From: Betaproteobacteria bacterium
Lineage (GTDB): Bacteria; Pseudomonadota; Gammaproteobacteria; Burkholderiales; SG8-41
Reading direction: 5' to 3'
DNA: 24,539 nucleotides
Assembly: GCA_025353085.1 (NCBI GenBank)
Contig: JANXRI010000053.1
Span: 1-24,539 of the forward strand
Shown piece by piece: positions 15,607-23,388 of this stretch. Numbering within the stretch: position 1 is the stretch's first letter; each line of letters opens with the position of its first letter. Both the position numbers and the translations under genes were made by a program. The notes beneath the pieces are model-generated. The model was not told where the DNA came from. It saw only the letters and a list, made by a program, of their open reading frames with translations, and did not search any database.

Positions 15607-16608
15607 ATGTACATCGTTGTGACGGGCGCTGCCGGGTTTATCGGTTCGAATATAGTCAAAGCGCTAAGCGAACGCGGCGAACACGAGGTGCTTGCGGTCG
15701 ACGATCTGAAAGAAGGTGACAAGTTCGTCAATCTGGTCGACTCCGACATCGCGGACTATCTCGACAAGGACGATTTCCTGCGCGAACTTGGCAACGGCGC
15801 ATTCGACGGCTCGCTCGCAGCGATCTCGCATCAGGGCGCGTGCTCGGACACCACCGAGACTGACGGCCGTTACATGATGCAGAATAATTACCGTTACTCG
15901 CGCGAATTATTCGAGTTCTGCGTTGACGAACAAATCCCTTACGTTTACGCGTCATCGGCGGCCGTTTACGGCGCCGGCCCGCAATTTCGCGAGGAGCCTA
16001 AGCTGGAGGCGCCGTTAAACGTGTACGGTTATTCAAAGTATCTGTTCGATCAATACGTCCGCCGCAACTGGTCTGAGCGGTCGTCGCAGGTCGTCGGCTT
16101 GCGTTACTTCAATGTGTACGGACAGCGCGAGCAACACAAGGGGCGCATGGCGTCGGTCGCGTTTCATTTTTTCCACCAATATCGGGCGCACGGAAAAGTT
16201 AAACTCTTCGAGGGCAGCGGCGGTTACGGCAACGGCGAACAGCGGCGGGATTTTGTATCGGTCGAAGATGCTGTCGCTGTGAACCTTTATTTCCTCGATC
16301 ATCCGCGGCAATCAGGCATCTTTAATGTAGGCACCGGTGCCGCGCAAAGCTTCAACGATGTCGCCGTCGCCACCGTGAACGCCTGCCGGCGGCACGCGAA
16401 CCAAGCACCGATCAAGCTTATCGAAATGCAACAGCAAGGCATCATCGAATACGTTCCATTCCCGCCCGAGCTTGGGGGGAAATATCAAAGCTATACACAG
16501 GCCGACACCACGGCGCTGCGCGGTGCGGGCTATGCCGCGCCGTTCCTGACGGTGGAGGAGGGCGTCGGCGGCTATATCGAAACGCTGTTAGCGCGCGCGT
16601 CCGTATGA
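15607..16608 (+). CDS. hldD: ADP-L-glycero-D-manno-heptose 6-epimerase
   Basis: HldD (RfaD) epimerises ADP-D-glycero- to ADP-L-glycero-D-manno-heptose, the donor for LPS inner-core heptosyltransferases. The 333-residue protein is an extended short-chain dehydrogenase with the nucleotide motif GAAGFIGSN (7-15) and the catalytic Tyr140 and Lys144 in NVYGYSKYLFDQY. The family segment GLRYFNVYGQREQHKGRMASV and the later GEQRRDFVSVEDAV are also present. The start is the only ATG near the Rossmann strand (MYIVVTGAAG). The ribosome site is weak. The gene shares a pathway with the preceding kinase. Its stop overlaps the cysM start as ATGA. Confidence 0.96.
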   Translation: MYIVVTGAAGFIGSNIVKALSERGEHEVLAVDDLKEGDKFVNLVDSDIADYLDKDDFLRELGNGAFDGSLAAISHQGACSDTTETDGRYMMQNNYRYSRELFEFCVDEQIPYVYASSAAVYGAGPQFREEPKLEAPLNVYGYSKYLFDQYVRRNWSERSSQVVGLRYFNVYGQREQHKGRMASVAFHFFHQYRAHGKVKLFEGSGGYGNGEQRRDFVSVEDAVAVNLYFLDHPRQSGIFNVGTGAAQSFNDVAVATVNACRRHANQAPIKLIEMQQQGIIEYVPFPPELGGKYQSYTQADTTALRGAGYAAPFLTVEEGVGGYIETLLARASV

Positions 16609-17501
16609 TTGCTGCTTATAAAACACTTGAGGACTTTATCGGCAACACGCCGCTGGTCCGGCTGCAACGGCTGCCGGGCACTACCGGCAACGTGGTGCTC
16701 GCCAAGCTCGAGGGCAATAACCCGGCCGGCTCGGTCAAGGATCGCCCCGCATTGTCGATGATCAGGCGCGCCCGGCAGCGCGGCGATATCAAGCCGGGCG
16801 ACACGCTGATTGAGCCGACGAGCGGCAACACAGGTATTGCGCTCGCCATGGCCGCCGCATTGATGGGTTATCGAATGGTGCTGGTCATGCCGGAGCATCT
16901 TTCCATCGAGCGGCGTCAATCCATGGCGGCGTTCGGCGCGCAAATCGTATTGACGCCGCAAACCGGCGGCATGGAAATGGCGCGCGATGTGGCCCAGGAA
17001 ATGCGCGATGAGGGCAAGGGCGTAATCCTCGACCAGTTTTCGAATCCGGATAATCCGCTCGCTCACTACGAGAGCACCGGGCCCGAGATCTGGCGCGATA
17101 CCGCAGGCAAGGTCACGCATTTCGTATCCAGTATGGGAACGACGGGCACGATCATGGGCGTGTCGCGTTTTCTCAAGGAAAAAAATCCCGCGATCAAGAT
17201 AGTCGGTTGCCAGCCGACCGATGGCTCGCAAATCCCCGGCATTCGTAAGTGGCCGGCGGCCTATCTGCCGAAAATCTGCGACTGGTCGCAGATCGATCGT
17301 GTGATCGAAGTGGCGCAGGCGGACGCGGAAGACATGACGCGCCGGCTCGCGCGAGAGGAAGGCATATTTGCCGGCGTCTCGTCAGGCGGCGCGCTGTGGT
17401 CGGCGCTGCAGATCGCGTCTGAAGTGAGCGACGCGGTGATCGTCTTCATCGTGTGCGACCGCGGCGACCGTTATCTGTCGACGGGTATTTTTCCTGCGTG
17501 A
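16605..17501 (+). CDS. cysM: Cysteine synthase B (O-acetylserine sulfhydrylase)
   Basis: CysM is a PLP enzyme that makes cysteine from O-acetylserine and sulfide or thiosulfate. The 298 residues show TLEDFIGNTPLVRLQRLPG, the PLP lysine K45 in NPAGSVKDRPAL, the EPTSGNTGIALAMAAALMGY loop, and SSMGTTGTIMGVSRFLKE for phosphate binding. The EGNNPAGSVKDRPA form and overall length favour CysM over CysK. The start overlaps the hldD stop as ATGA, so expression is tied to the LPS genes. The functional link between cysteine and heptose synthesis is probably only co-transcription. Confidence 0.94.
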   Translation: MIAAYKTLEDFIGNTPLVRLQRLPGTTGNVVLAKLEGNNPAGSVKDRPALSMIRRARQRGDIKPGDTLIEPTSGNTGIALAMAAALMGYRMVLVMPEHLSIERRQSMAAFGAQIVLTPQTGGMEMARDVAQEMRDEGKGVILDQFSNPDNPLAHYESTGPEIWRDTAGKVTHFVSSMGTTGTIMGVSRFLKEKNPAIKIVGCQPTDGSQIPGIRKWPAAYLPKICDWSQIDRVIEVAQADAEDMTRRLAREEGIFAGVSSGGALWSALQIASEVSDAVIVFIVCDRGDRYLSTGIFPA

Positions 17502-17520
17502 ATTAACGACCGCCCGCTCA

Positions 17521-19482
17521 GTGCGGTTCACTGCACTGGTGTCCGGCATGCTACTGACAGCATGCGCGCTAGCCCAGCAAATTGGCATTAGCATCGAGCG
17601 CATTGATAGCCCGGTATTGACCGCAAGCAGGATTTCCGGCGTGCTGCGAATCGCTGCCAAAACTACGCTGGAATTGAATGCGGGCGAGGTTTCACTCGCG
17701 GGCCAGACGTGGCGCAATGTCCGTATCGGGTGTCCCGACCTCCGGCAGGAGCGCGATCAATTGATCTGCGCGCAAGGCGCGATTGAATCGCCTGCCAACG
17801 TGCCGCTAAGTTTTCGATACTCGACACTGACCAAAAATCTCGATCTCGTGCTGCGGCCGGCGGCTAATGAAGAATGGCGCGTCTCGATGACCGGCACGGC
17901 GGCTCGCACTATTGCAGTGGACATCCACAATGGCGCGCTGGCGCACTTGAAGGCGTGGTGGCCCGCAGGGTGGCCCAAGCCTAATGCCGGCGCTGTGAGC
18001 GGCAAGGTCACGTTTATCGACGATCGTGAAGCGCATGTGCAAGGTGACCTTACGGTTGCGAATTTCGGCTTTGCCGACGCCAGCGGCTTGCATGCGGGCG
18101 AAAGGATCAATGCCGTCATAGCACTTCAGGCGCAGCAGCGGGGCGAGCAGTGGCGCTGGCAGAGCCGCCTCGACTGGAAAAACGGCGACGTGTTTTGGCA
18201 GCCGCTCTTCATCAGTGGCAGCGCGCATTCTTTGAACCTGACCGGCACACTTGATCCCCAGCGCATTGCAATCGAGCAGGGCCGGTTGATGCTCGCAGGA
18301 ATCGCCGATATCGATGTGACTGCCGCGTACGATCGGACTGCGTCGAAGCTGACCGTTGCGAGCGTTAAAAGTAACGACGTCGATATGGCGGCGCTCTACA
18401 CCAAACTGATAAAGCCAACCTCGCAAGGCACGGTGCTTGCAGATTTGCGTTGCGACGGGCATGCCGATTTCGCACTCACCATCAAAGATGGCGAAATCGT
18501 TGCGGTCGATACGGTATTCAAGCGGGTATCCGTGGAAGACAACAGCGGCCGGTTCGCACTGTTTGGTCTCGACGGCGTCTTGCCGTGGCATCGCGAGGAT
18601 CTCAGGACGGCAAAGCTGCGCATTGCAGGCGGCGAAGTGCTGCGCGTTCCATTCGGCGCTTTGGAGCTGCCCTTTGAAACGCGCGGCCTTCGCCTGCGCA
18701 TTCGCGATGTCGAAATTCCGGTTCTCGACGGCAGAATATCAATTGCGGACTTCGCCTCCAGTGGTGAAGGCGAAGGCTGGCGGTGGCGATTCACCGGTGC
18801 AATCAAGCCGATTTCGGTGGAATTACTTTCGACCGCGCTGGGTTTGCCGGCGATGCATGGCACGCTGTCGGCCACGATTCCCGCCGTGCGTTATGCGCAG
18901 TCAACGCTCAATGTCGACGGCGCGTTATTATTCAAAGTATTCGACGGCACGATCACGATGCAAAACCTGGCGCTGGAAAATCCGCTGAGCAAGGTGCCAC
19001 GGCTGACCGGCGACATCGACATGCGAAATCTCGATCTGGACCTCGTAACGGGCGCGTTCTCATTCGGCAAAATAACTGGTCGCATCGACGCCGAAATGAA
19101 ATCGCTCGAGCTGGTGAATTGGGAGGCGGTCCGGTTTGATGCGCGGCTTCGCAGCAGCGCCGGTGAATATCCGAAGCGCATAAGCCAGGCGGCGGTGCAA
19201 AATATTTCGGCGCTGGGCGGCGCCGGTGCGGCAGCCGCTATTCAGCGCAGCTTCCTGCGCTTTTTTGAGACGTTCGGTTACGCAGCACTCGGCTGGAGCT
19301 GCCGGCTCGAGCTCGATGTATGTGACATGGGCGGCATTGAGAACGTGCCGCAGGGTTATGTCATCGTAAAGGGCGGCGGCATACCGGCTATCACCGTGTT
19401 GGGCTACAATCGCAAGGTGAGTTGGCGTGAGTTGCTTGCGCGTTTGAAGCGCGTCTCCGAAGGTAACGTTATTGTGAAGTAA
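17521..19482 (+). CDS. ydbH: YdbH-family AsmA-like intermembrane lipid-transport protein
   Basis: The C-terminal half fits the YdbH family: VRYAQSTLNVDGALLFKVFDG, then AVQNISALGGAGAAAAIQRS, then GYVIVKGGGIPAITVLGYNR. YdbH is a periplasm-spanning AsmA-like protein that, with YnbE and in partial redundancy with TamB and YhdP, carries phospholipids to the outer membrane. The 653-residue protein is shorter than E. coli YdbH (about 880), mostly beta-rich, with one short N-terminal hydrophobic stretch. The start is a GTG 19 bases after the cysM stop; an ATG at 17548 and a GTG at 17539 are alternatives and no ribosome site decides. LLTAC at 11-15 resembles a lipobox, so the anchor may be lipid or a membrane helix. 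The next two genes are its usual partners. Confidence 0.82.
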   Translation: MRFTALVSGMLLTACALAQQIGISIERIDSPVLTASRISGVLRIAAKTTLELNAGEVSLAGQTWRNVRIGCPDLRQERDQLICAQGAIESPANVPLSFRYSTLTKNLDLVLRPAANEEWRVSMTGTAARTIAVDIHNGALAHLKAWWPAGWPKPNAGAVSGKVTFIDDREAHVQGDLTVANFGFADASGLHAGERINAVIALQAQQRGEQWRWQSRLDWKNGDVFWQPLFISGSAHSLNLTGTLDPQRIAIEQGRLMLAGIADIDVTAAYDRTASKLTVASVKSNDVDMAALYTKLIKPTSQGTVLADLRCDGHADFALTIKDGEIVAVDTVFKRVSVEDNSGRFALFGLDGVLPWHREDLRTAKLRIAGGEVLRVPFGALELPFETRGLRLRIRDVEIPVLDGRISIADFASSGEGEGWRWRFTGAIKPISVELLSTALGLPAMHGTLSATIPAVRYAQSTLNVDGALLFKVFDGTITMQNLALENPLSKVPRLTGDIDMRNLDLDLVTGAFSFGKITGRIDAEMKSLELVNWEAVRFDARLRSSAGEYPKRISQAAVQNISALGGAGAAAAIQRSFLRFFETFGYAALGWSCRLELDVCDMGGIENVPQGYVIVKGGGIPAITVLGYNRKVSWRELLARLKRVSEGNVIVK

Positions 19483-19496
19483 GGGAAGGAATTGAT

Positions 19497-19682
19497 ATGC
19501 GCACGTTGACTGTAATCGCCGGCCTTGGATATCTGCTGTTGCAGGGATGCGTGACGATTAATATTTATTTTCCAGCGGCGGCTGCCGAGAAGGCCGCCGA
19601 CAAAATCATCGATGAGGTCTGGCAATTGAAGACCCCGAACCAGACCGCTCCGGCGGCGCCTACATCACCGCAGCCTAAATAA
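19497..19682 (+). CDS. ynbE: YnbE-like outer-membrane lipoprotein
   Basis: This 61-residue protein has a lipoprotein signal ending in LLLQGC with Cys18 as the acylated residue, followed by the family signature VTINIYFPAAAAEKAADKIIDEVWQL. In E. coli YnbE sits in the outer membrane, forms oligomers through a beta strand and docks the end of YdbH, completing the lipid bridge. AGGA at 19487-19490, six bases from the ATG, is a good ribosome site. It lies 14 bases after ydbH and just ahead of ydbL, the conserved order. The Pro/Thr-rich tail is typical. Confidence 0.9.
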   Translation: MRTLTVIAGLGYLLLQGCVTINIYFPAAAAEKAADKIIDEVWQLKTPNQTAPAAPTSPQPK

Positions 19683-19692
19683 GGATATGCAT

Positions 19693-20118
19693 ATGCGAAC
19701 CTTCAATCTCATGCGTTTTGGCTGGCTTACGTTACTGATGCTGTTCGCCGGTAATCTGTGGGCGCAGGCGAATCTCGAAATCAACACGCCCGCGATCGCG
19801 GCGTTGCAGGCGAGCATGCAAAAGCGTCACACCGAACTCGCGCCGTTCTACGCCAATGGCGCGATCGGCTTGACGCGTGAAGGCTATATCGCACTGCGCG
19901 AAGCCAATGCAGTAGCGTTGCCACAGCGCCAGCAGGTCAACGGCCTCGTCGCCGCCGATAATGCGGATCGTGCGGCGTTATATCGCGAAATTGCACGCGC
20001 CAATGGCAAGCCCGAATGGGAAAACGATATCCGCACGACCTTCGCGCAGCGCTGGATCGATAAAGCGGCGGGCGGATGGTACTTCCAGAACAATGCCGGA
20101 GCCTGGACGCGCAAATAG
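19693..20118 (+). CDS. ydbL: YdbL-like periplasmic protein (DUF1318)
   Basis: YdbL is the periplasmic third member of the ydbH-ynbE-ydbL set; in E. coli it is thought to modulate the YdbH-YnbE bridge. The ATG at 19693 is preferred over the ATG at 19687 because the AAGGA site (19681-19685) is 7 bases from the former and only 1 from the latter. This gives 141 residues: a signal peptide ending in LWAQA (about residue 26), then a helical region with the family-like segments GAIGLTREGYIALREAN, RAALYREIARANGKPEWEND and AQRWIDKAAGGWYFQ. The mature part is small and soluble. Its TAG stop shares one base with the GTG of the next gene. Confidence 0.85.
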   Translation: MRTFNLMRFGWLTLLMLFAGNLWAQANLEINTPAIAALQASMQKRHTELAPFYANGAIGLTREGYIALREANAVALPQRQQVNGLVAADNADRAALYREIARANGKPEWENDIRTTFAQRWIDKAAGGWYFQNNAGAWTRK

Positions 20119-20894
20119 TGACGCCTGTATTGGTTTTTGATATCGAGACCATTCCCGACGTTGACGGTCTGCGCAAACTTAACGGCATTGCCCCCGGCAT
20201 CAGCGACGAGCAGGTCGCGGCGATGGCGTTTCAGCGCCGGCGGCAAGCGACCGGCAATGATTTTTTACAGCTTCACTTGCAGCGCGTGGTGGCAATTTCC
20301 TGCGCGCTGCGCGATCGGGACACTTTTCGCGTGTGGTCGCTGGGTGAACCCGGTGAAGCCGAAGGCCCACTCATCCAGCGCTTTTTTGACGGCATCGAAA
20401 AATATACGCCGCAGATCGTATCGTGGAACGGCGGCGGCTTCGACCTCCCCGTGTTGCATTATCGCGGCATGCAGCATGGCGTGCATGCGGCGCGTTACTG
20501 GGATCAGGGCGAGGACGACCGTGAGTTCAAGTGGAATAGTTACCTCGGCCGCTATCATTCACGCCATCTCGACTTGATGGATTTGCTGGCGATGTATCAG
20601 CCACGCGGCGCGGCGCCGCTTGATCAGTTTGCGCAATTGTTGGGCTTTCCCGGAAAAATCGGCCTCGACGGCTCACAAGTTTGGCCGGCTTGGCAGGCAG
20701 GCAACATTGCGCAGATTCGCGGATATTGCGAAGCGGATGTCGCCAATACCTATCTCGTGTATCTGCGCTTTCAATTGATGCGCGGCGCGTTGTCGCCGGA
20801 GACCTATCAGCAGGAAATTTCTCTTGTCCGAACCACGCTCGAAAAAGCGCCAGACGCGCATTGGCGCGAATTCATGCAACTCTGGCCAGCCTGA
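20118..20894 (+). CDS. PolB-related 3'-5' exonuclease (DEDDy family)
   Basis: This 258-residue protein resembles the predicted 3'-5' exonucleases related to the proofreading domain of DNA polymerase B. Exo I is VFDIET with Asp8 and Glu10. Exo II is SWNGGGFDLPVL with Asp109. Exo III is YCEADVANTY with Tyr203 and Asp207 (a YxxxD, hence DEDDy). HLDLMDLL (150-157) is another conserved block. All metal-binding acids are present, so it should be active on DNA or RNA; the substrate is unknown. The GTG at 20118 shares one base with the ydbL stop and gives MTPVLVFDIET, whereas the longer frame from 20076 lies inside ydbL. Tight coupling to the lipid-transport genes is probably organisational. Confidence 0.88.
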   Translation: MTPVLVFDIETIPDVDGLRKLNGIAPGISDEQVAAMAFQRRRQATGNDFLQLHLQRVVAISCALRDRDTFRVWSLGEPGEAEGPLIQRFFDGIEKYTPQIVSWNGGGFDLPVLHYRGMQHGVHAARYWDQGEDDREFKWNSYLGRYHSRHLDLMDLLAMYQPRGAAPLDQFAQLLGFPGKIGLDGSQVWPAWQAGNIAQIRGYCEADVANTYLVYLRFQLMRGALSPETYQQEISLVRTTLEKAPDAHWREFMQLWPA

Positions 20895-20915
20895 ACCGGC
20901 GGTTGTTTTGGTAGC

Positions 20916-22217
20916 GTGTTGAACTCGATCCGCGTTGAGTCGCTGGACCAGGAAGGCCGCGGTGTCGCGCATGCCGACGGCAAAGTCATCTTCATCCAGG
21001 GCGCGCTGACCGGCGAGCTCGTCACTTACTCGTCGTTTATCAAGAAGCCGAGCTATGAGCTCGCGCAGGTCGGGCAGGTCATCGAGCCGGCTTTCATGCG
21101 CGTGACGCCACGTTGTGCGCATTTCGGCACATGCGGCGGCTGCAGCCAGCAGCACTTCGATGCGCGCGCGCAGGTGGCGGCGAAGCAACGCGTGCTCGAA
21201 GACAATCTTCGGCATATCGGAAAAGTCGAATGCGGCAGCATCCTGCCGGCAATCTATGGCGAGGCTTGGGGTTATCGCCATCGCGCGCGTTTCTCGGCAC
21301 GCTACGTGTTCAAAAAAGGCGGCGCGCTAATCGGTTTTCGCGAAAAGCGCAGCAGCTACGTCACCGACATGGCGACCTGCGAGGTGGTGCCGCCGCGGAT
21401 TTCGGCGCTGCTGCTGCCGCTGCGCGGTCTCATCAATGCGCTGTCCAAGCCCGAGCGGATGCCTCAAATCGAACTCGCGATTGGCGAGGGCACCGATGCG
21501 CTGGTGTTGCGCATTCTTGAACCGCTGACTCCGCAAGATGAGCAGGTGCTGCGTGAATTCGCCGACCGCCACCATGTTCAATTCTTTTTGCAGCCGCGCG
21601 GTCCGGACACCGCCGTGCCGTTTTATCCGCCGCACGACGGGGTGCTTTATTACACGCTGCCCGAATTTAATCTTGAAATTGGTTTTTCGCCGACCGAATT
21701 CACGCAAGTCAACGCCGCGGTAAACAGGGTGCTCGTGCGCAGGGCAATGCGCTTGCTCGACGCTCAGCCGGGCGAACGCATTGCGGACATGTTTTGCGGG
21801 CTTGGCAACTTCACGCTCGCCATCGCGCGCAGTGGCGCCCGCGTCATGGGGTTCGAGGGTGCGCGCTCGCTCGTCGTCAGGGCGCAAGCGAACGCCGTGC
21901 GCAATGGCCTGGCTGACACAGCGGATTTCCGCATGGAGGATCTGTTCAAGCTTGAAGCGGCGGATCTTGCGGCGCTCGGCCGGTTTGACCGCATGCTGAT
22001 CGATCCGCCACGCGATGGCGCAGTGGCGCTCATCAACGCCTTGCCGGAAGACGCGCCGCACCGCATCGTTTACATCTCATGTAACGCCGCCACGCTCGCG
22101 CGTGACGCCGGCGTGCTGGTTCATACCAACGGCTATACCTTGACGGCGGCGGGCGTGGTCAACATGTTTCCGCATACCTCGCACGTCGAATCGATCGCCG
22201 TGTTCGACCGGCCATGA
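20916..22217 (+). CDS. rlmD: 23S rRNA (uracil-1939-C5)-methyltransferase
   Basis: RlmD (RumA) methylates U1939 of 23S rRNA using S-adenosylmethionine. The 433 residues have an N-terminal TRAM domain (about 1-58) and the [4Fe-4S] cysteines Cys67, Cys73, Cys76 (RCAHFGTCGGC) and Cys155. The SAM fold includes ADMFCGLGNFTLAIA, and IDPPRDGA follows. The catalytic Cys389 lies in YISCNAATLARD and the base Glu425 in HVESIAVF. The start is a GTG at 20916 (TTG at 20919 is possible) with no strong ribosome site, 21 bases after the exonuclease. The placement of Cys389 matches the E. coli enzyme. Confidence 0.95.
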   Translation: MLNSIRVESLDQEGRGVAHADGKVIFIQGALTGELVTYSSFIKKPSYELAQVGQVIEPAFMRVTPRCAHFGTCGGCSQQHFDARAQVAAKQRVLEDNLRHIGKVECGSILPAIYGEAWGYRHRARFSARYVFKKGGALIGFREKRSSYVTDMATCEVVPPRISALLLPLRGLINALSKPERMPQIELAIGEGTDALVLRILEPLTPQDEQVLREFADRHHVQFFLQPRGPDTAVPFYPPHDGVLYYTLPEFNLEIGFSPTEFTQVNAAVNRVLVRRAMRLLDAQPGERIADMFCGLGNFTLAIARSGARVMGFEGARSLVVRAQANAVRNGLADTADFRMEDLFKLEAADLAALGRFDRMLIDPPRDGAVALINALPEDAPHRIVYISCNAATLARDAGVLVHTNGYTLTAAGVVNMFPHTSHVESIAVFDRP

Positions 22218-22238
22218 AGGGCGCCAAATCGTGGAGAT

Positions 22239-22269
22239 AAAAAAAGGGCATCCGAAGATGCCCTTTTTT
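22239..22269 (+). terminator. Bidirectional intrinsic terminator between rlmD and the BI-1 gene
   Basis: A 7-bp GC-containing stem, GGGCATC (22246-22252) with GATGCCC (22257-22263) and loop CGAA, is flanked by seven A (22239-22245) and six T (22264-22269). It reads as a terminator on both strands, as expected between the convergent rlmD and the minus-strand gene ending at 22288. Confidence 0.92.
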
Positions 22270-22287
22270 GTGAAGTCCGACTTCGCT

Positions 22288-22998
22288 TTAGTCGCGGTTG
22301 CCTGTAAATGCCATCAACAACTGCAGCAAACTCGTGAACAGATTGTAAATGCTCATGTACAACGTGAGCGTTGCAGAAACGTAATTCGTTTCGCCGCCGC
22401 GCACGATCTGACTCACCTCCCACAAAATCATGCCGGAGCTGAACAGCACGAACGCGCCGCAAATCGCCAACGACATAACCGGGCTCGCAAAGAAAATATT
22501 CGCGACCACCGCCAGCATGATGACAATCCCGCCGACCGCGAGGAAGTTAGTCATGAAGCCAAAATCGCGCTTGCTGACGGTCGCGATCCCCGCCATCGCA
22601 AAGAACACCGCGGCAGTGCCGCCCGCGGCGAGCGCTACGAGTTGCCCGCCGTTGCGAAGGCCCACCGCCATCTGCAGAATCGGCCCGAGCAGCACGCCGA
22701 GGAAAAAGGTCAGTCCCAGGAGTAAGACCACGCCCAGGCCGTTGTCGCGATTTTTCTCGATCGCGAAAAACATGCCGTAGATCGCGGCGAGCAGCACGAT
22801 CGACGACATGATCGGGCTGGCGCGCATGAAGCCAAAGTTCAGATTGACGCCGATCAACGCACCTATTCCAGTGGGGATCAGCGTCAGCGCCAGCAGTAGA
22901 TACGTATTCCTGAGCACCCGTTGTTGCTGTACAACGAGTTGCTCACTACCCGCCTGCATTCCAAAGGAATTCTGGTTGGGTATAAGGTTCGGTTGCAT
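22288..22998 (-). CDS. Bax inhibitor-1/YccA family membrane protein
   Basis: This 236-residue protein has about seven hydrophobic helices, starting near VLRNTYLLLALTLIPTGIGA and ending with YNLFTSLLQLLMAF. Family-like segments are VLRNTYLLLALTLIP, FGFMRASPIM and ETNYVSATLTLYMSIYNLF, matching the bacterial Bax inhibitor-1 (YbhL/YccA) group. YccA is known to interact with the FtsH protease, and BsYetJ-type members leak calcium in a pH-dependent way; which role applies here is unknown. Translation starts at an ATG with GAGGAG (complement of 23009-23014) 10 bases upstream. It is convergent to rlmD and divergent from the tRNA. Confidence 0.92.
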   Translation of the reverse strand: MQPNLIPNQNSFGMQAGSEQLVVQQQRVLRNTYLLLALTLIPTGIGALIGVNLNFGFMRASPIMSSIVLLAAIYGMFFAIEKNRDNGLGVVLLLGLTFFLGVLLGPILQMAVGLRNGGQLVALAAGGTAAVFFAMAGIATVSKRDFGFMTNFLAVGGIVIMLAVVANIFFASPVMSLAICGAFVLFSSGMILWEVSQIVRGGETNYVSATLTLYMSIYNLFTSLLQLLMAFTGNRD

Positions 22999-23042
22999 AT
23001 ATTTAACACTCCTCGGTAGGCCGGGGTTCCGACTCTGGGGTA

Positions 23043-23071
23043 AGACTACTCAATGCTGGTAAAAGTTGCAA
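23043..23071 (-). promoter_or_regulatory. Candidate promoter for the BI-1 gene
   Basis: On the minus strand, TTGCAA (23071 to 23066) and TAGTCT (23048 to 23043) are 17 bases apart. They match sigma70 boxes at 4 of 6 and 3 of 6 positions, with the key -10 bases kept. Transcription would start near 23036, leaving a leader of about 38 bases that includes the GAGGAG site. Read by eye only. Confidence 0.4.
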
Positions 23072-23103
23072 TCAAATTGATGCCTCGATCTTCTCGACCT
23101 TCC

Positions 23104-23133
23104 TCGCAAGCGACTGATAGTGCATGGTATTAT
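23104..23133 (+). promoter_or_regulatory. Candidate tRNA-Ser promoter
   Basis: TATTAT at 23128-23133 is a good -10 box about 29 bases before the tRNA. The matching -35 (TCGCAA, 23104-23109, 18-base spacer) is poor. GC-rich sequence follows the -10. Confidence 0.3.
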
Positions 23134-23161
23134 CTCGACCGCTTTACGGGGAACCGGTCAC

Positions 23162-23251
23162 GGAAGGTTGGCAGAGCGGTTGAATGCACCGGTCTTGAAA
23201 ACCGGCAGGGTCGCGAGATCCTCGTGAGTTCGAATCTCACACCTTCCGCCA
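23162..23251 (+). tRNA. tRNA-Ser (anticodon UGA)
   Basis: The gene folds as a long-variable-arm serine tRNA. The acceptor GGAAGGT (23162-23168) pairs with ACCTTCC (23241-23247), followed by discriminator G and an encoded CCA (23249-23251). The anticodon stem CCGGT/ACCGG (23189-23193 and 23201-23205) encloses loop CTTGAAA with anticodon TGA at 23196-23198. The variable arm covers the GGGTCGCGAGATCCTC region and the T-loop reads GTTCGAATC. The gene is intact even though an integrase gene follows 137 bases downstream. Confidence 0.97.
23226..23251 (+). other. Probable island attachment site (attL) at the tRNA-Ser 3' end
   Basis: P4-type integrases usually recombine at the 3' end of a tRNA gene, in the T-arm and acceptor region, and leave the tRNA intact. 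The integrase that follows in the same direction makes this segment (GAGTTCGAATCTCACACC and on to CCA) the likely left attachment site. No second copy lies in the window, so the crossover segment is not defined. Confidence 0.5.
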
Positions 23252-23323
23252 GAACCCAATCCGAAATAGTCCCGCACAGTCCGTTTCAGAACGATTCTCC
23301 TAGGGGAAAATTAAAATCTTATC

Positions 23324-23352
23324 TTGACACGTCCGAATTCGTCCGGCACCAT
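23324..23352 (+). promoter_or_regulatory. Weak candidate integrase promoter with direct repeat
   Basis: A perfect -35 box TTGACA (23324-23329) has only CACCAT (23347-23352) at a 17-base spacing. The spacer contains CGTCCG twice (23330-23335 and 23340-23345), ten bases apart, about one helical turn. This could be a site where the integrase or a regulator binds to repress its own gene. That is inference. Confidence 0.3.
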
Positions 23353-23388
23353 CCTACGTTAGAACATGGGTAGAAAGGTGGGTTGACG

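Noticed and set aside
16572..17231. 219-codon minus-strand frame over cysM
   Set aside because: Antisense shadow of a confidently identified gene; composition rich in Arg/His without domain signals.
17806..18591. 261-codon minus-strand frame inside ydbH
   Set aside because: Overlaps ydbH completely and shows no family motifs or ribosome site.
21327..22061. 244-codon minus-strand frame inside rlmD
   Set aside because: Antisense to the catalytic domain of rlmD; biased composition typical of shadow frames.
22231..22725. 164-codon plus-strand frame after rlmD
   Set aside because: Runs through the bidirectional terminator and antisense to the BI-1 gene; Arg/His/Gln-rich shadow.
23293..23310. 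TTCTCC/GGGGAA as a terminator after tRNA-Ser
   Set aside because: Short stem with a wobble and followed by A rather than T.
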